Shown: positions 36,006 through 46,860 of the stretch, piece by piece
Layout of the letters: the number at the start of each line of letters is the position of its first letter
Numbering within the stretch: position 1 is the first letter of the stretch
Source: Micractinium sp. NFX-FRZ
Taxonomy: Eukaryota; Chlorophyta; Trebouxiophyceae; Chlorellales; Chlorellaceae
Direction of reading: 5' to 3'
Assembly (NCBI GenBank): GCA_029339195.1
Contig: JAPTJF010000183.1
Coordinates: 1-64,000 of the forward strand
DNA: 64,000 bases
Position numbers and translations under genes: made by a program
The notes under the pieces: model-generated
Databases searched by the model: none
The model's input: only the letters and a program-made list of their open reading frames with translations
What the model was told of the DNA's origin: nothing

Positions 36006-37466
36006 TCCGGCGGGTGCACGCGGCACCGCACCGCAGAGCCCCACTTGCGCACCCCGCCGCGGCGCAGTAGGTCTCGTGCGCCTAGGACCACAGAGCTTAA
36101 CCGACTTGTGGCGCTTAGATAGTGACGGCCGCCTACTCTGCCCCAAATAAGAGTAGGCCAATGCGGCTTGCCCCTGGCGCACCGCGCTGGCCCATTCTGC
36201 TTACACGATACCCACGCTGCCCCCCAAGTCCCCGGCCCGAAGCTGCTTTCACGGTTCGGCTCCCGGAAGCAGCGGCCAGCCAACAACCCGAGCCAGGAGC
36301 GCCCGCCTACCAAGCCCGCCGCCCCGTGACGACATACCGTATGTGTTGTTTGGGGCGGGGCGGCTTGTGTGTGGCGCGCACGCCACAAGACGAGCGCTGC
36401 TCGGCCCCCCATTCGTCAGTCCACGCCTTCAGATCCGCATTTCATTATGAGCGGGGGTGCCGCCACCCGCCCATGGCCGGCCCGGGCGGCACCCATGCTC
36501 TGCTAGGCCCCGTTCACAAGACATACACTTGCCCCTCTCCTGCCACAGTGGCACCCCCCCCCCCTGCATCCTGCAACCGCCACAACCCAACCTGTACCTC
36601 GCATCTCCTTTAGCCCCCTGCGGACCGGCGCCGTCCCTGGGGGTTTGCTGTTTTTTCCGTGCTCGCCCCTTACCTTGCCTCGCTGGCGGGTCCCCGCCTC
36701 TGGCCCCCTAGTTTTTCCACAGCTGAACTGAACCCCCCTCGATTCGTTAGCGCGCTTGCTGCCCCCTGCTATGCCAACGCGCGCAGCCCCAGCTGGCGCC
36801 CTGCACACAGCGCCCGCCCCGCGCCTGCTCGCCCCCCTGGTGGCCTCAGGAGAGCCCGCCCTTTTGCGGCCCACCCCGACCTGTATCGTTTGCTTTTTAC
36901 CATCAGAGCACTGCTTTTCCCCCGGCCCCTACATGCCCCCTCGTCACTGTGTCCATCCCCTCAGTGTGCTCCAGGCTGGCAGGAGGGAGCGTTCTTCATT
37001 GCCCGCCCCAGCCCGCAAGCGCTGCCCTACCTGTTTCCCTGTGTGCCCTTCCCTCCTCCCCCCCCCTCCTCCTGCTTGTTGCGTTGCGTTGTGTGTTGCT
37101 GTTTTGAGAGTGTAAGGCCGTGTACATGCGAGGTGGCCAAGCCGTGCAGAGACAGCAGGCGGCAGCGCCGGTGAAATCAAGCGGAGGAATGTGTTGCAAA
37201 GCAATAGGGCAGAGTTGCAGAGTTGGTCGGTTTTCTTCTCAGGGACGACAGTGGAGTAAAAAAACAAAAAATGGATTCGAGACCTTGTGCGAGGGGCCCG
37301 ACCGAGCGTGCCAGGGAGGCAGCCAAAATGGTGGGGGGTGGCTGCTGCAGCTTGCGCGCCAGCCACTGCCATGTCAGCCGCCGCCCACACCCGCGCCCCT
37401 GCTGCAATTGCCTCTACATGCACCCTCCTGATGGGTGGCTTGGCTTGACAAGCACAGTGCAGCCTC
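36006..37466. other. Convergent 3' region, HMGS / FKBP
   Basis: About 1.46 kb between two stop codons facing each other. I see no further gene. A TGTAA at 37111 is a candidate end signal for HMGS, which would then have a long 3' untranslated region. Confidence 0.5.
37111..37115 (+). terminator. Candidate TGTAA poly(A) signal, HMGS
   Basis: TGTAA on the + strand about 1.1 kb past the HMGS stop. The distance makes it less sure than the other candidates. Confidence 0.3.
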
Positions 37467-39528
37467 TCAGACCGTCTTGATCAGCTCAATGTCAAAGAGC
37501 AGTGTCTTGTCAATCATGCCCTGGTTCTTCAGCACGAAATCCAGCGCCCTCTTGCCGCTGAAGGTGGTGGGCTTGGGCCCCGCCTTGTTGAAGTCGTTGT
37601 TGGGGTAGCCCAGCTCAACAGGGACGATGATGCGGCGGATGCCGCCCACCTGCACAAACAAGGCAGCAGCAGAACGGAGCAACATCTCGCAGCTCAACGG
37701 GGGCGATGATGCGGCGGCTGCCGCCCACCTGCAGAGAGCGGCGAAGAAAGGGAGGAAAAACAGCTGCTGGTCACACACGAAGCTCTACGTAGCTCAGCTC
37801 CCCCGGTGTGCGGCGGATGCCGCCCACCTGCAGACAGAGAGGCACCGAAAGGAAGAGAGAACACACATTATGCATATGCAGCTGTGCGTAGGCCACAGCT
37901 CCGCCTGGGTGCGGGGAGTGCACCTGGCCGGCACCGACCGGCACCAAACAGAGGCGGAAGGAACAACTGCCTGCACTTGAAGCACGAACGCCCAAGCACA
38001 CACGCACGCACGCACCTGCATGCCCGCCACCGCCTCCTCGAACGCGGGGATGACTGTGTGCGCCCCCAGCACAAACCGGTAAAAGTCCTTTTCATCGCCG
38101 GTGAACGCGCCGCCCTTGGCCTGCAGGCGAGAGAGCCAGGGAGCGAGGAGGGGGCAAGGAGGGGGGGAGGGTGCGGGAGGTTGACAGGCAAGAGCAAGAG
38201 GCGCAGAGCGAGAATCAGAGAGTTGAACGGGAAGTGTGCTGTAGCAGCAGACGTGACATGGCACTGCAGGGCGGGATGACCAGAGCCTGTATGGTTTGAG
38301 GGGCCACGTGCCAGCTGCCTGCCAGACCTCCACACAATGTTCCACCTCGCCACCGCACCTCATCCATCCCTGCGCTCTATTCGAGCCCCTCTCAACTTGA
38401 CCGGCCCCTGGTGCCCACGCCGCCCCCATGCTGCGCCCTTGCCCCCACCCCCCCACATACATGCACACACGCAGCCGCCTACATGCCCACCCACCGTCCA
38501 CCCCCGCACACACGCACCTTGTTGCGCGCCTCAAAGGGGCGACCATAGTAGCCAATGGTCACCCCCGACCAGTCCACCACGCACGTCTGCCCCTCCTTGG
38601 GTGCTGCCCCGCTGCCCACCCGCAGGTCCTGGTACTGCAGGCCAGAGGGGGTCTGCACGTAGTCGCTGTACCTGCAGGCAGGCAGTACAAGCGACAGACA
38701 CAAAGCGGTAGGATGGCAGCACATGTTAGTGAGGCAGGCTAGAGGGGATCTGCAAGTGGTCTCTGTGCATGCAGGCAGCACAGGAGCCAGCAGGCGGGTT
38801 GTGTGGGTCTGGGGCAATATAGGCGGGCGGGAGGGAAACAACTGGGAGTGCAGCGCGGGGGTGGGCAGGGAGGACGGGAAGCGCTGCAGCTGCTGCCTCA
38901 CGCGGGCTGCTCGCGCAACAGGGTGATGCCTGTGCGACATCCACCCATGGGCCGTGCCCCCCTGCCGCTTGCAGTGCTGCTACATGCACCAGGACATCAG
39001 CACACAAACAGGCCATCCCATTTTGTTGGTGTCCCCTGCCGACGGCCCTGAGCTCACGTCATGCGCGACTTTCCATAGTCCTTGCCATCCAGCAGCGGCA
39101 TCGGCTCGTACCCTTTGATCACCTGCAACGTGGGTGCCCTGGCGACCGTCAGTTACGCAAGGAACCCAAGGAGATGCACCGGCATGGCACAGGTGCAGGC
39201 AAGGGAGCTCACCGCTTGGGCGTCCCGCGGTTGCGCCGCACTCACTGCCGCCAGCAGCGCACCGCCCGCAGCGGCGCTGAGCAGCTGCCGCCGCTGCAAC
39301 GGGGCCGCGTCGTCATCGGCACTGTGTGCAGCGCTGCAGACCGCCCGGCGCTGCCTGGAGGCCGCAGGTGCCGAGCTGCAGGCACGGACGGCGGCAGAGC
39401 CTGTGTTAGCCCCGCGGCAGCTTTCGGCGAGTCCATTGAACAATCACGATCATGTGTGCCCACCTGAAGGCCCGGCGCGGAGTGGGCGCAGAGCCCAGCA
39501 GCTGCGAGTGAGACAGGCCGGCAAGCAT
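37467..39528 (-). CDS. FKBP16-4: FKBP-type peptidyl-prolyl isomerase, thylakoid lumen (FKBP16-4-like)
   Basis: Immunophilin-type prolyl isomerase fold. Six exons (39528-39464, 39375-39213, 39122-39058, 38671-38518, 38120-38016, 37649-37467) give 735 nt, 244 residues. The N-terminus is bipartite: a Ser/Ala/Arg-rich stromal transit part, then QRRQLLSAAAGGALLAAVSA, a twin-Arg signal for the Tat route into the lumen, with likely cleavage after AQA. The FKBP domain runs from TPSGLQYQDLRVGSG through VVDWSGVTIGYYGRPFEARN, FVLGAHTVIPAFEEAVAGMQ, GGIRRIIVPVELGYPNNDFN and KTLLFDIELIK. The last parts and KRALDFVLKNQG fit plant FKBP16-4 as I remember it. Several drug-pocket aromatics of FKBP12 are not conserved, so isomerase activity may be weak. 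The start comes from an upstream exon, because the frame of exon 2 has no ATG of its own. Confidence 0.88.
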
Positions 39529-39988
39529 AGTCTGCAGCCCGTCTGGTGTTTCACAAGCAACACGGCCGATATGGGTGTCGAGCTGAATGGGCGCCGACAG
39601 CCGAAACAGATGGCGCACCTGGCACAAGCCACCCCGCCGTGCTGTGGCTGCTGTGCCGCCCTCCGTAAGGCGGTCAACTTTTGTCCTCAGAGTCCCGTGC
39701 TGAGGGCTGATGAACATTACATGTGCAGCCCAACACGAGAGCGTGAAATCAGGTGAACGGGGACAGCGCAGCAGCAGAGAAAGGGGAGAGAACAGAAAGG
39801 GGAGAGAACAGACGGAGAGCAACAGCAAGGGGTGGGGATGGCGCAGTAGGCGACGGGCACTACATCCCGCCTCCGTGACCGCCTCCCCACCTTTCCCAAG
39901 GCCCAAGGGGGTAGGATGTGATGCTATCAGAAGCACGGACCATGCACCAACATGCGTCGGGGAAACAGGCGACATTAACCTCAACCCA
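39529..39988. other. Intergenic stretch between FKBP and KDEL-receptor-like genes
   Basis: Short spacer on a run of minus-strand genes: FKBP promoter and 3' end of the KDEL-receptor-like gene. No other gene is seen. Confidence 0.5.
39717..39721 (-). terminator. Candidate TGTAA poly(A) signal, KDEL-receptor-like gene
   Basis: TGTAA on the minus strand about 270 bases past the stop at 39989. The role is inferred from position. Confidence 0.4.
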
Positions 39989-42718
39989 TCAGACGATGCC
40001 GGCGGGCAGGTGGATGACTCCGGTGCCTTCGGCATACGACTTGACATAGTAGAAACAGAAGTCCGCCAAAATGAAGGTCTGTACAGGGGAGTGGAGTTTG
40101 AGGGGTCAGTTTCTTTAGCAGGGAAATGGCGGACACAGGCTGATCTGGTGTGCAGGCAGGCGGCAGCCAGAAGCCAGGGGGTGACAGCAGCCGGGCAGCC
40201 CTCCAACAACGCAAGCGGCACTGTGTGCAGTGCGCCTGCAGCCACAGCTTGCGAATGTCCCCCCCTCACCTGCACAATCTCCGACACCAGCACCATCACC
40301 GGCCACAGCCCGCTGCCCAGCGCCTGCCACAGGTACTTGTCGCCATCCAGAATCTGCGGTTGGTGCATGCGTGTGTGGGGAAATGCATTCAGGAGGAGGA
40401 CAAGCCGGAGGAGGGGAGGGGGCAGGACCAGGTGCGGTTGCAGAGCAGGCAGCGCGTTGGGCAGGCAGCTCGGGCGTGCAGGAACAAAGCTGGTCTGGAC
40501 GCTGCCCCCCTCCATACGACTGCCGTCCAAGCCAGTTGTCCCCACAGCCTACCAGCTGCTGCTGCTGCTGCGGCAGCAATCTGCCTCTTCAAAGCAGCAG
40601 CGACACCCCTGCTGAATGTAGGCCCCTTGGCCCCAAAAGGCACAGGCCAGCAGCGCGCCCCGACGCCCGCACCTGCAGGATCCAGTGCGCGCACGAGATG
40701 AAGCGGGAGAGGCCGAGCGCAAAGACGTAGTGCGCGGTGAACTTCTCCACCACCTTGGCCTTCTGCATCATGCGCAGCTGCGGCAGCACCGACACCGCCT
40801 CCAGGTAGACGCAGAAGGCCCACAGGATCTGCACAGTGGGGGAGGGGGGAGGGGGAGGAGGGGGGAAGTCTGCACGTTGCCTGGTCGCCCGGCCTGCTGC
40901 TGGCGAGCCGCACACCTGGCGATGGGCTGTCGCAAAGCTGTGCACTTGGCGCAGCTGAGCAATCGCACGTAGCAAGCAGGCTGCAGGCGCCCGCTGCTAC
41001 GACGGGTGGGGCTGCTGCGGTGCGGCCACTGACGCTGCGCCATGCTGCACACCATAGCTCCAGCAGTCGCACCCTGTGTGCTGCGGCAGAGGCAGCTCTC
41101 CGTCTAGCTTGCAAGCGCCACATGCATTTCGCCCATTAGCGATTCGGGTGTGCCCCAACCACCTCGTCTTGTGCAATGCCAGCCAGCACCCAGCAGGGAT
41201 TGCGCACCCCCCTGCCATCCCACGCACACCAGCACTACCCCTGACCGCGCTTGCCCCAACCACTTCAATAGGCAGTGCCTACAGCATCAGCCCAGCGCCA
41301 GCTGGGGCGCCAGCAGGGCGCCAGCTGGCCTCACCCTGAATGCGATGAAGTGGCGGGTGGAGGGGTGCGCGATGATGGCCATCACCAGGCAGGGCAGCGC
41401 CACCAGCAGTGGGTTGGTGCTGTCCAGGTCAGACTGGTACGACTCCTTCAGAGGGCCGCGCAGGCTGAAGATCACCCAGCCTGCGGCAGCAAGATACAAC
41501 CGGAGTCAGAGGCAGTCGGGACGCCGGCCAGGAACACTTTCCGTGCAGCACTACCAGCGCTGTTGCCACTGCTACATAGAAAGCCGTGGGCCAGAAGCAG
41601 CCTGGAGCCAGTGGCTGGTGAGCTGAATCACGGGTCGCAAATGTGACTGCATGAAGCCCCAACTTGCCAATTAACGTGCTGCTCACAGCAGGCCCAAGCG
41701 GTCTCGACTGCCCGGTGGTCTTCCGCTGCCCCCCATGCTGGGCCTGCCGCATGTGCCCGCCCCTGCCTGCCCAGCACCCACGAACCGGTGGCCATGAGGG
41801 TCAGGAAGTCGAGCAGCGTGTGGATGTCGTACTCCATCATGAAGGAGCAGAACAGGCGGACGCAGAGGAAGGCAGCCGTCAGCTCCTGCGTACGCAGAGA
41901 CAGGCCTGCAGGGCGGGGGAAGCGAACGTACAGTGGCGCGTCGGTTGCGGGGCCTGGCCTGCCGCGTTCGCTGTATTGGCTTATGGCCATGATGCACCTG
42001 CTGGCCACAGCGGCACAGCTTGCCGCCCCACATGCGGCCCAGTGTGATAAGCTGGCCAGTAAGCCGAGGTTCCGGATTCAAAGGCTGTCCGCCGCCAGCG
42101 GCGCCCGCCGCGGCCCGGCGACGCACCTCCCGCGGCCCGCTTCTTGATCAGCTTGTAGGCCAGCAGGCCGATGCCCATAAAGTGCACGCTCTCCGACAGG
42201 ATGAACAGCGTGTCGTGGTCCTCCACCACAAACCAGAGCAGTAGCAGGGCCTGCGGCAAGAGTGGGGGGGCGAGTTGGCCAATGTGGCTGCTCCGGCGTC
42301 TCGGCCGCCCGGCAATCTGCCATCGGTGCCCTAGCGGCCCCTCCCCAGCCCCAAGCGAGCCGCGATCGCACCAGAATGCCCCCCACGGCGCCCAGGATGA
42401 GCTTCTCCTTCTGGCTGCGCGCCTTCAGCCACCTGCAGGCAGGGATCGTCAGGGAGCGTGAGCCCAATTGCCCCCAGGTCCTTCACAGCGCCCCAGCGGC
42501 CCGCGGGCGGGCCGAGCTCGACTGCCTCTTTCGCACCTGGACACCGCCAGCACAGGGTCCTTGGCCGCCTTGCCGCCATAACGATCGTCCTGCTGCCGAG
42601 GTGCCTGCTGCCCACCGTGGTATGGAGCGGGGGCATGGCCGCCAAAGGCAGGAGCCCCGAAGCCTCCGGGAGGGCCGTAGCCGCCCGAGGGTGGTGGGTA
42701 GCCTCCCTGCTGATACAT
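39989..42718 (-). CDS. ER lumen protein-retaining receptor family (ERD2/KDEL-receptor-like)
   Basis: Seven-helix Golgi/ER receptor-like protein that in the family returns K/HDEL-tagged proteins to the ER. Eight exons (42718-42537, 42432-42372, 42250-42127, 41905-41786, 41480-41335, 40828-40673, 40353-40270, 40078-39989) give 963 nt, 320 residues. Residues 1-60 are a Gly/Pro/Tyr/Gln-rich tail not found in classic ERD2, followed by helix 1, KLILGAVGGILALLLLWFVV. Family features include GLSLRTQELTAAFLCVRLF, LWAFCVYLEAVSVLPQLRMM, THYVFALG-like AHYVFALGLSRFISCAHWI and the final helix TFILADFCFYYVKSY. The long N-terminus and a helix pair before the usual start fit the plant ERD2-like (ERP) branch, whose cargo is unclear, rather than a canonical HDEL receptor. 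Intron 4 has an unusual GTTCGT donor. Confidence 0.87.
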
Positions 42719-43476
42719 TTTGTAATCACGCCTGCACGAGCGCCGCTGCTCAGCAAGTGCACAGCCCGCCGCTCGCCGCCGCCGCGCTGAGTCGCAGCGG
42801 GACGTGCTGCGCCCATCGGGCGTGCCGCATTGGCCCTCCAACCTACAGGTAGCATGTGCCTCCCCATGGGTTCAGGTGCATATGTGCTTCCAACCCAAGC
42901 TTTAATCCAAGGGCCATCTGTCCGTTCGCTGCGGCAAACGAGGCCCGGCGCAGCGACGCAGCCGGCCCAGTGTGATGTGCCCGGTCCGCCCTGCCCCAGG
43001 CCGGCCTTCCTCTTCAGCAAAATATACGGCGGAAACTCCCTTGTTATCGTCTTTGAATGGTTGCTCTTGCAAGCTCAGGCAGGTTGGGGGCATGCCGATT
43101 GCTGTGATCTGAATGCACGGCGGGCCGCATGCCATCTGTGTCTGTCCGGCATGGCACACTGCAAAGCGCTGAACCACGTGGGTGCTGTGTTGTTACAGTT
43201 ATGGTTCAGGGTCTCAATCCTGTGCAGCACAGGATGTGGCCATCTAGCAAAGCTACTTTCCAATGGATTGGTACAAGTCAAAGAGTACAGCAAACTTGAA
43301 TCTGAATTCGCACAACAACCAGCAGTCCTGCTGCCACAGGCTAGACAGCCAGCTAACCGTGTAACGCGTTGGTAACTCGAGAGTGCAGGTGCCGAATTTG
43401 AAATAATGTACAGGGAAACAAGCGCGCTTTCCTGCCGCCTTGCGCCAGCCAGCCAGGCAAGTGCATGTTGGTGTGC
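42719..43476. other. Intergenic stretch between KDEL-receptor-like and mTERF-like genes
   Basis: Upstream region of the KDEL-receptor-like gene and 3' region of the mTERF-like gene. No gene is recognised. Confidence 0.5.
43193..43197 (-). terminator. Candidate TGTAA poly(A) signal, mTERF-like gene
   Basis: TGTAA on the minus strand about 280 bases past the stop at 43477. The role is inferred from position. Confidence 0.35.
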
Positions 43477-45153
43477 TCATACAAACTCGGCGCCAGGGCC
43501 CAAAGACACGGTGCCCCGCTGCACGCGGAACACCACGGATGGGTCGCGCAGCAGCATGGCACGGGCATCGCCGCCAGCGCCCGCCAACCTGCGGCAGCGA
43601 CAGAGGCGGTGGGCAGCGGCAGCAGTGGCCGCAGGATGCGTGGTGCTTCAGCCTCAGCTGAGGAGCGGTGTGGCGTGGGGTGTGGCGCACATCTGGCTGG
43701 CTGGCTGGCTGGCTATCGAGGGCTAAGGGCCAAGCAGCCGAGACGACACGCCAACTGACGGGCTGGCTGCGCCGACTTGCCTGGCTGGCTGGCTGGCTGG
43801 CTGGCTACCAGAGGCTGAGGTGGGAGAGGCGGCTGACATTGCTGGCCAGGCTGGGCTGACGCAGCAGTGCCGCCGCGGCCTGCTGGCCGGGCAGGAGCCT
43901 GCGGCGCAGGCGGCAGGGCGCACCGCAGGTTGGCTGAGTGCCTGGCTGGCGACTGCCCTGCCGGGATGTCACGCAAGACCTGCCTATGCCTCTGCTGCTG
44001 CTGTCACTGACATCCCGACGCGGCCAAGCCCTGCAACCCCTGCGTGGTGCCGCCCCCGCCGCCACGCCCACCGCTTCTCTCTGGCCTGAACACCCGCGCT
44101 CGTGACGGATCCGCCACACCCTCCAATCCTTCCTACCTGCCTCCAACTAAGCCGCCACAGTCCCCACCCGAAACCCACATGCCGCCACACCCTCCCCCGC
44201 CTCGCCCACCCCACCTGCGCCCCTCACCTCTGCAGCTCCTCCAGAACTTGGTCCACATCTTCCGCCAGCAGCAGCGGCTCCGCTGCCGCCAGGCGCGCCG
44301 CATCTGCCTCACTATAGTGCCGGCCAAGCGCAGCCGCCGCCGCCGGCAGGCGCTCCCACTCTGGCGCCAGCAGCAGCGAGGGGCGGGCGCCGGCAATGGC
44401 TGCCACGTCAGCGGCGGGCAGCAGTGACTTGAGCTCGATCAGGCGGGCGGCGATGAGGGTGGGGTCGGCTGCCAGCGCGGCCAGCAGCTTGGGGGACATG
44501 CGCAGCAGGCGGGCTTGGAGGAAGGGCATGAGGGTGAGGAGGCGCTGCAGGGGGGACGGGCCAGGGCAGGCAGGCAGGCAGGCGGGGGGGCATGGGGTGA
44601 GTGGGGGATGAAGAGGGGAACTGACAGAGGACACACTGGAAGGCAGTGGGGCTTTGATCAGGCAGCCGAGAGAAGCACACACATGCCGGGCCCCACCTTA
44701 CCCCACCCCCCACCCACCCGCTGCCTTCAACACCTGCAGCCGCTCCTCGAATTCGTCATACTCCAGCCCGCTCGCCCTCGCCGCCGCACTCCTGACCAGG
44801 CCCTGGTTGAGCTGCGTGTCAAACTGCAGGGCGATGCGGTCCTCACGCACAACACGCCCCATGAGCTCCCACGGGTTGCTGCGCTTCAGGAGCATGTCAC
44901 GGCCGCTACCGCTACTACTGCTACTGCCGCCGCTGCTGCTTGCGCTGCTGCTGCCGCTGCCGCTGGCTGCAGCGCCCTGACTCGAGCTGCCAGGGCTGCC
45001 TGGCGGCTGCTCTGGCCCAGGGTCGGGCGTGCCGCTGCTGGTGGCAACGCACACGTGCCGCCGCCTTTGGGGCCGCCGGTGCTGCTGCCTGCTGCCGCCG
45101 ACGCAACTGGCGGTGGCGCTGCACCAGCAGGAAGAAGCGTTCGGAGCCATCAT
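43477..45153 (-). CDS. mTERF-like organelle protein
   Basis: Three exons (45153-44734, 44544-44228, 43588-43477) total 849 nt, 282 residues. The N-terminus is Arg/Cys/Gln-rich without acids for about 40 residues, as in an organelle transit peptide. It is followed by a Ser/Gly low-complexity linker, about 50-85, and a conserved-looking stretch, NPWELMGRVVREDRIALQFD. Exon 2 holds helical repeats with the mTERF spacing: MSPKLLAALAADPTLIAARL, LPAADVAAIAGARPSLLL and YSEADAARLAAAEPLLLAED. mTERF proteins bind organelle DNA or RNA and affect transcription or splicing. With about two to three repeats this one is short. The identity rests on the repeat pattern only, so another alpha-solenoid family is possible. 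The C-terminus ends shortly after exon 3 begins; intron 2 is 639 bases with CTGG microsatellites. Confidence 0.55.
43686..43806. repeat. CTGG tetranucleotide repeats
   Basis: Two clusters of (CTGG)n, at about 43686-43715 and 43783-43806, lie in intron 2 of the mTERF-like gene. Confidence 0.85.
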
Positions 45154-45873
45154 AACAACTTCTCGGCCTGCATTTCATGCTCGGAACAGGCAAGGCGACA
45201 GCAAGGGCGCGAGGGGTTGTTCGAGCTGAAACCCTCACCTGGGCGGGAGAGCCGCACAGCACAGCGCTGGCATCGCGGGACCTCGAGAAGAGTGATCAGG
45301 TGCGGATGAAGGGTCAAAGGTGCCAAGAAAGGCATGAGGCTCGCCGCTAAGCCCTGTACTGCCTGCTCGTCCTGCTGCGGCTCAACCTGTGCGTTCGGCC
45401 TGCTCTGCTTTACGTGGCTTCATTCAAATCGCACTGAGTCAATTCCACACCCCGGCGGACAAGAGCAGGCGAGTGCTTTGAGTGCTGCTCTTCCCGTAGC
45501 GGCCTGCAGCAGCCTCACTTGTCAATGGCAGGCTCTTGGTGTTGTTCATCAGCTTTGGGTGTTTTGGGGATCGCGCCCCGAGCTGCATGCCTGTCTCTGC
45601 CCCTGCCCCCCACCGCCGCCGCCACCGCTCCGCCCCTGCTGCCTGCAGGGCTGCCATTTGTGTTGGCGCTGCTTTCGTTGCGGCACCGTTGCATACCATC
45701 CGTCACTCTTGTGGCCTCTTTCCCAGCTGGCAACAGCGGCTGTTCTCTGAGCAGAGGGCGCTTGGCAGCCGCACGCACGTCGCGGCAGCGCTTGGCGGCA
45801 GCAGCACGCAGCACCCGTGTGGCTGGCAGCAGCGGCAGCAGTGCCCAGCAGCGGCAGCAGCCACCTGGCCGCC
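45154..45873. other. Divergent promoter region, mTERF-like / ARFRP1-like
   Basis: 720 bases between two genes read away from each other. No coding exon is seen; it should hold both promoters and 5' untranslated regions. Confidence 0.5.
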
Positions 45874-46860
45874 ATGTTCAGCCTGTTTAGCGGCTGCTTC
45901 GAGTACATGCTGCGCAAAGAGGAGCTGCACCTGCTCATTGTGGGGCTGGACAAGGCGGGCAAGACCACCCTGCTGGAGCGCCTCAAGACGCTGTACACCG
46001 ACGTGCCGGGGCTGGAGGGCGACCAAGTGCTGCCCACAGTGGGCCTCAACCTGGCGCATTTCCAGGCCCTGGGGGCGCCGCTGCTGTGCTGGGACGTGGG
46101 AGGCGCAGCGGGGCTGCGCTCGATTTGGAGCAAGTACTACGGGGAGTGCCATGCCCTCGTGTTTGTGGTCGATGCGGCCGACCGGGGGCGGCTGGGGGAG
46201 GCCAAGGCGGCGCTGGACCGCGCGCTAGGTGGGTGGCCGCTGGGCGGAGCAGGGTGGGCGGTGTGGGGGGAGGGCGAGCACAGCTGCGAGGCCGGGCGCT
46301 GGGGAGAGGGCCGGGAGGGGTTTGTGCTGGCGAAAGCAGGCGCTCGTAAGAGGCTGCGTGGACAGCAGCATCGAGTGGGATGCCTCCTGCTGCCCTCGCC
46401 CATCCCGCCCGCCCGCTCGCGTTCCCTCCCTCTGTCTGCACTGCCCCCCTCTGCCTGCTCAGCGTTGGCGCTTGCTGCCTTGCCGCCTCCCTGCCTGTCC
46501 CCTGACCCACCGCCTCCCCCCTGTCTGCCCCCCAAACCCCCACCCGGCCACCCACTCCCTGCTCCTGAACCGCTACTCCCCCTCCCCTCTCCCTCCCCAA
46601 GCGCAGCCGACCGCGACCTGTACGGCGCCCCGCTCCTGGTGCTGTCCAACAAGCACGATGTGGAGGGCGCCGCCTCCCCCGCTGAGCTGGCAGAGCTGTT
46701 TGGCCTCAACCGGCTCAACGACGGCGGGCGGCCCTGCAGCGTGCAGGCGGTGACGGCCCGCACCGGGGAGGGGGTGAAGCCGGCGGTGCAGTGGCTGGTG
46801 GAGAGCATCAAGAAGAGCCAGCGGCCGGAGCTGATACGGCGGCGCATGCTGTCGCAGTGA
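45874..46860 (+). CDS. ARFRP1: ARF-family small GTPase, ARFRP1/ARL3p type
   Basis: Golgi-associated small GTPase; the family member recruits other ARLs and golgins to the trans-Golgi. Two exons (45874-46228, 46607-46860) give 609 nt, 202 residues, typical length. G1 is GLDKAGKTT, the switch-1 Thr is in PTVGLN, G4 is NKHD, and WSKYYGECHALVFVVDAADR is typical of ARFRP1. It lacks the Gly2 myristoylation site and starts Met-Phe, as ARFRP1/Arl3p do, which are N-acetylated instead. The G3 motif reads WDVGGA: the Gln that activates the hydrolytic water is Ala, so GTP hydrolysis may be slow or need other residues. The 378-base intron has no in-frame stop and is a multiple of three, so retention would keep the frame. 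I prefer splicing because the insert would be Pro-rich and split the fold. Confidence 0.88.
   Translation: MFSLFSGCFEYMLRKEELHLLIVGLDKAGKTTLLERLKTLYTDVPGLEGDQVLPTVGLNLAHFQALGAPLLCWDVGGAAGLRSIWSKYYGECHALVFVVDAADRGRLGEAKAALDRALGGWPLGGAGWAVWGEGEHSCEAGRWGEGREGFVLAKAGARKRLRGQQHRVGCLLLPSPIPPARSRSLPLSALPPSACSALALAALPPPCLSPDPPPPPCLPPKPPPGHPLPAPEPLLPLPSPSPSAADRDLYGAPLLVLSNKHDVEGAASPAELAELFGLNRLNDGGRPCSVQAVTARTGEGVKPAVQWLVESIKKSQRPELIRRRMLSQ

Noticed and set aside
39153..39443. FKBP start within exon 2 at 39443
   Set aside because: The codon there is TTG and an upstream in-frame stop follows; an ATG exon at 39528-39464 joins in phase.
43686..43806. CTGG array as a CRISPR-like or minisatellite gene feature
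   Set aside because: Simple tetranucleotide repeat without spacers, inside an intron.
45817..46860. Single unspliced 347-codon frame for the GTPase
   Set aside because: The middle 126 codons are Pro/Gly-rich, bounded by GT and AG, and would break the GTPase fold; a two-exon model matches the family.
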